Under the pieces are notes generated by a model, which saw only the letters and a program-made list of their open reading frames with translations, searched no databases and was not told where the DNA came from. Shown here in pieces: positions 61,110 to 64,000 of a stretch of DNA of 64,000 nucleotides. Position numbers and translations under genes: made by a program. Every line of letters starts with the position of its first letter. Position 1 is the first letter of the stretch. Origin of the DNA: JALEFZ01 sp964564415 (GTDB taxonomy: Bacteria; Bacteroidota; Bacteroidia; J057); the NCBI GenBank assembly GCA_964564415.1, contig CAZMAV010000001.1, forward strand, positions 372,001 to 436,000. The letters run 5' to 3'.

Positions 61110-61144
61110 AGACCCTCATTGCAGATATTCCACAATGAGGGTCT
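61110..61144. terminator. Terminator after nadE
   Basis: AGACCCTCATTG (61110-61121) pairs with CAATGAGGGTCT (61133-61144), 11-nt loop. On the minus strand it begins 53 bp after the nadE stop and is followed by CTTCAATTTTACCC. Confidence 0.75.
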
Positions 61145-61196
61145 TGGTCTCTTTAAATTATGAGCATCAAAAGCATAATCGAATAAGATGCCTGGC

Positions 61197-63131
61197 TCAG
61201 GGTTCGGCGATCCAGCCATCCATTTCTTCCAAGGCTTCCCAAAATCCGCCATTGAGGATGGGAAAACGGCACCAAGTCTTGGGGTCCAGGTTTTCATCAT
61301 CGAGGTGGAAAGAGGGGGCATAGCGCTCCCTTTTCCATTGGGTACGGGACCAAAGGGTAAAAAATTTACGAATCCACTGCTTCAGTTGGGCATCGCTATA
61401 TTTTCCTCCTCTCAGGCTTACAAAGACTTCCAAGGGCGACATGTAATCCCTGATCGCTGCCTTTTCTATGTCATCGAGAATGTCGTAGGGCATCAGGTCC
61501 CCTTCATCGGTCTGGGCATGAGAAGAAGGTCGAAGTTCGGCAGTGGGCTTCAGGCTGTTCACATAACTCAAAGAGGGAATTTCCAGTTCCTTTTCTGCCC
61601 AAACCAACCACTCCAGAAGGGAATCCTTATCCATCCCCCCCAGAGGAGCCAGTCCTCCGGAGGTATCTCCGTCCATGGTAGCGTAGCCCACTGCTGCCTC
61701 CGAACGATTGGAGGTAGTGATGAGCAGGGCCTTGTTGTGATTGGCGAGCATCCAGATACCGGGGGCTCTGAGGCGAGATTGTATGTTTTGAAGGGTAATA
61801 TCGTCCTGCTCCCAGTTTAGGTCTCTGCCTATGGCTGATTCCGCCAGTCCGATGTAGCGCTGATGCAGGGGCTCCACATCCCAATGATGAAAGTTCGCGC
61901 CAATCCCCTTGGACAATTCCCTGGCGGATTCGAGGGTGGCTTCCCCGCTATTGGCGGTGCCTTGATAAACCGTAGTCAGCAGTTGGCTGAGCAGGGTCTT
62001 ACCTTCTTCAAAATTGATGTAGGACAGTTTTTCCCTGAATTTCATCTCTCCCAATTCACGATAGGCCCTCTTAATGGCCTCACTGCAGAGGACCGCACAA
62101 CCAGAGGAATCAGCTCCTCCCGAAAGTGAAAGAACAAAGCCCTTGCTGTAGCTCTTTCGCATGTAATCAAAGAGGGCCAGGGTCTCTACCAGGTAAAATT
62201 CCTCGTTTTTGGTCTCGTAGGGAGGAATCTCTGGGGGGGCTTCGGGGAGTTGAGAAGAAAAGCTGCCCAAGACCTTGACCAGGTTATCTGGGATTTCAGG
62301 ATCGTAGTTGAAGGATTTTCTTCGGTGAATGCGGACTTTTTCCACATCGACCACCGCAGAGAGTATATCAAAATCGTCGAAGGTAAAGCGCTGGTTTCGA
62401 GCGATGAGTTCGCCGGATTGGGCGATCAGAATTTCTCCATCGTAGATGATTCTCCCCGCTTCATTGCCCAATAAATTAGAATAAATATAGGTACAATTGT
62501 AGCCCCGGGAAGATTCTGTAACCAGTCGCTGCCGGATTTCTGATTTGCCAAAGGCAAAATTGGAAGCTGAGGGGTTCATGATGACATCCACCCCATTGCG
62601 ATAATGGCGCTGGGCCGGGCGCACACCGTTCCAGGCATCCTCACAGATCTCTAGTCCGATCCTCACACCGTCGATGTCAAAAATCAGGTCTCCAAAAGGG
62701 TAATAGTTTTCTTCCCATTGGTAATTGACCACTACATCTTCAGGCCAAGCCTTGAACCAGCGGGGCTCATAGTAGATTCCATCACCGGGGAGGTATTGCT
62801 TGGGCACAAAGCCCCATATTTCCTGGTCGTGAATGAGGGCTACTACATTGTACAAGCAGCTTTCGTACTCCATAGGCAGGCCAACACACAGGGTGATATC
62901 CTCCGAGGCTTCTACGATTTCCTCCAGGGCCTCCAGGGATCGCTGAAGCACATACTTGTTGTAAAAAGCATCCTCACAGCCATAGCCCGAAATGGCGAAT
63001 TCCGGTAGGCAAAGCAGTTGAACTCCCTCCTGCCTGGCTGCTTCGATGGCTTTCAGGATATTTCTGGTGTTGTGGCGAAAGGCCAGCGGCGTCTGGTTGA
63101 GACAGGCACCTGCAAGCTTGATATACCTCAT
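61197..63131 (-). CDS. nadE: Glutamine-dependent NAD+ synthetase
   Basis: 644 aa. N-terminal nitrilase-type glutaminase (LLCLPEFAISGYGCED with the catalytic Glu; GLEICEDAW with the Cys nucleophile) and C-terminal ATP-pyrophosphatase (P-loop SGGADSSG at about 340-347, then GAPGIW-like RLRAPGIWMLANHNKALLITTSNRSEAAVGYATMDGD). It makes NAD from nicotinate adenine dinucleotide using glutamine nitrogen. Divergent from the NrtR-type regulator 148 bp away. Confidence 0.95.
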   Translation of the reverse strand: MRYIKLAGACLNQTPLAFRHNTRNILKAIEAARQEGVQLLCLPEFAISGYGCEDAFYNKYVLQRSLEALEEIVEASEDITLCVGLPMEYESCLYNVVALIHDQEIWGFVPKQYLPGDGIYYEPRWFKAWPEDVVVNYQWEENYYPFGDLIFDIDGVRIGLEICEDAWNGVRPAQRHYRNGVDVIMNPSASNFAFGKSEIRQRLVTESSRGYNCTYIYSNLLGNEAGRIIYDGEILIAQSGELIARNQRFTFDDFDILSAVVDVEKVRIHRRKSFNYDPEIPDNLVKVLGSFSSQLPEAPPEIPPYETKNEEFYLVETLALFDYMRKSYSKGFVLSLSGGADSSGCAVLCSEAIKRAYRELGEMKFREKLSYINFEEGKTLLSQLLTTVYQGTANSGEATLESARELSKGIGANFHHWDVEPLHQRYIGLAESAIGRDLNWEQDDITLQNIQSRLRAPGIWMLANHNKALLITTSNRSEAAVGYATMDGDTSGGLAPLGGMDKDSLLEWLVWAEKELEIPSLSYVNSLKPTAELRPSSHAQTDEGDLMPYDILDDIEKAAIRDYMSPLEVFVSLRGGKYSDAQLKQWIRKFFTLWSRTQWKRERYAPSFHLDDENLDPKTWCRFPILNGGFWEALEEMDGWIAEP

Positions 63132-63279
63132 TCGGAAATGGTTAATTTTTTGAGTAAACTGTACAATAAAAACGTAAAATCAGCCCTGCGGTTTAAAATT
63201 ATTATATTCCTTGCGAAAACTTGAATAATTTGAGATTCTGGCTTGATAAAAGCTGGATATTTTTTGATCTAAGCTCCTT

Positions 63280-63978
63280 ATGGCCGACCGACCCAAAGTT
63301 CACCTAGCCGTTGATGCCGTCGTTTTTGGTTACCAACCCGAATCGGGGATTTCAGTTTTGTTGATCAAAAGAAAGTTTCCTCCCTTCCAGGGTTCCTGGG
63401 CCCTGCCCGGAGGCTTTGTTGCTGAGAACGAATCTCTCGAAGAAGCGGTAAAGCGGGAACTGGAGGAAGAAACGGGAATTCACATCAACTACCTGGAACA
63501 GCTCTACACTTTTGGTGATCCCAGGCGGGACCCCAGGCAGCGGGTTGTCTCGGTGGCATATTTCGTCCTGGTCAGGCAGGACATTTATACCCTCCATGCA
63601 CAGACTGACGCAGAGGATGCCAAGTGGTTTGACATCAATGAGTTGCCGGACCTTGGCTTTGACCATGAAGCCATCATCCAGGCAGCGATTGACCGGGTGC
63701 GCAACAAGATCATTTACGAGCCTATCGGGTTCGAGCTTCTCAACGTCTCATTTACCTTTTCCGAACTCCAAAAACTCTATGAGACCCTGCTACAGCGTAG
63801 CATAGATCGGGGAAATTTTCAGAAAAAGATCAAGAGCCTCAATATCCTGGAGGAGCTTCCAGAAATGCGCAAACCCACTGGTTCGGGCCGTCCTGCCCGC
63901 CTTTACAAATTCAAAGAGGAAAAGTACTTCGAACTTAAAAAGCGTGGGGATATGTTTGAAGTCTGGGTCGGCCGCTAA
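63280..63978 (+). CDS. nrtR: NrtR-type Nudix transcriptional regulator
   Basis: 232 aa. N-terminal Nudix domain with intact box G45-x5-E51-x7-R59-E60-L61-x-E63-E64-x-G66-I67. The C-terminal 80 residues form a winged-helix region with SFTFSELQKLYETLLQRSIDRGNFQKKIKSLNIL and GSGRPARLYKF, the NrtR layout. Divergence from nadE points to ADP-ribose-sensing control of NAD synthesis. Because the Nudix box is complete, it could also be an active ADP-ribose hydrolase. No clear operator was found in the 148 bp between the genes. Confidence 0.85.
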   Translation: MADRPKVHLAVDAVVFGYQPESGISVLLIKRKFPPFQGSWALPGGFVAENESLEEAVKRELEEETGIHINYLEQLYTFGDPRRDPRQRVVSVAYFVLVRQDIYTLHAQTDAEDAKWFDINELPDLGFDHEAIIQAAIDRVRNKIIYEPIGFELLNVSFTFSELQKLYETLLQRSIDRGNFQKKIKSLNILEELPEMRKPTGSGRPARLYKFKEEKYFELKKRGDMFEVWVGR

Positions 63979-64000
63979 TGAATAAATCCCGGCCAGGTTG

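Noticed and set aside
63132..63279. NrtR operator between nadE and the regulator gene
   Set aside because: TTGAGTAAACTGTACAA is only loosely palindromic and did not match a site I could support.

Overview
The window reads as chromosomal DNA of a member of the Bacteroidota, most likely a marine or environmental relative of Saprospiria or Cytophagia. The evidence is the family mix: type IX secretion (T9SS) sorting domains of both type A (hmuY-like gene) and type B (SprB-like repeat protein), a GWxTD protein, an HU/SPOR membrane protein, a Bacteroidota-specific protein usually mislabelled asparagine synthetase B, many lipoproteins with an S-C or G-C lipobox, and promoter matches to TTTG-N19/20-TAnnTTTG. 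I see no rRNA, tRNA, CRISPR array, transposase, integrase or phage gene. The class-level placement is a guess.

Layout. 1-5.9 kb: two DUF427 genes behind metF, a MacB/FtsX-type permease, a conserved exported protein and a SIMPL protein. 5.9-18.7 kb: pyruvate carboxylase, a lipoprotein, speD, a T9SS-secreted SprB-repeat/PKD protein, two unknown exported proteins, a divergent peptide deformylase, valS. 18.8-26.7 kb: a complete haem-uptake locus on the minus strand (HmuY-like secreted haem binder, HmuT, HmuU, HmuV, HmuS, a broken small gene, TonB receptor). 26.9-39.7 kb: an oxidoreductase, an ECF sigma/anti-sigma pair, uvrA, a GWxTD protein with a lipid A acyltransferase, YbaB, a GT2 glycosyltransferase and PBP1A. 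39.8-47.3 kb: two SPOR proteins, an outer-membrane barrel and a giant TPR protein. 47.9-54.2 kb: a small protein, an Hsp70 / GrpE-like / diacylglycerol-kinase-like cluster, a SPOR-like lipoprotein and a beta-helix lipoprotein. 54.4-61.1 kb: a second metal-uptake locus (DUF4856 lipoprotein, imelysin-like lipoprotein, a homologue of vitamin K-dependent gamma-carboxylase, FecA-like receptor). 61.2-64 kb: nadE divergent from an NrtR-type Nudix regulator.

How it fits together. Two iron/haem loci carry the same 17-bp inverted repeat (TTTAGA-N5-TCTAA) at their promoters, so one metal-sensing repressor probably controls both. The most unusual gene is the gamma-carboxylase homologue in the second locus; it keeps the residues matching the human catalytic Lys and His and sits between two exported lipoprotein genes and an outer-membrane receptor gene. 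The small gene between hmuS and the haem receptor has an in-frame stop and a frameshift in a T5 run. A 70-bp repeat occurs as a tandem pair at 54.4-54.6 kb and again at 9.6 kb. Most other genes are ordinary chromosomal housekeeping or envelope genes.
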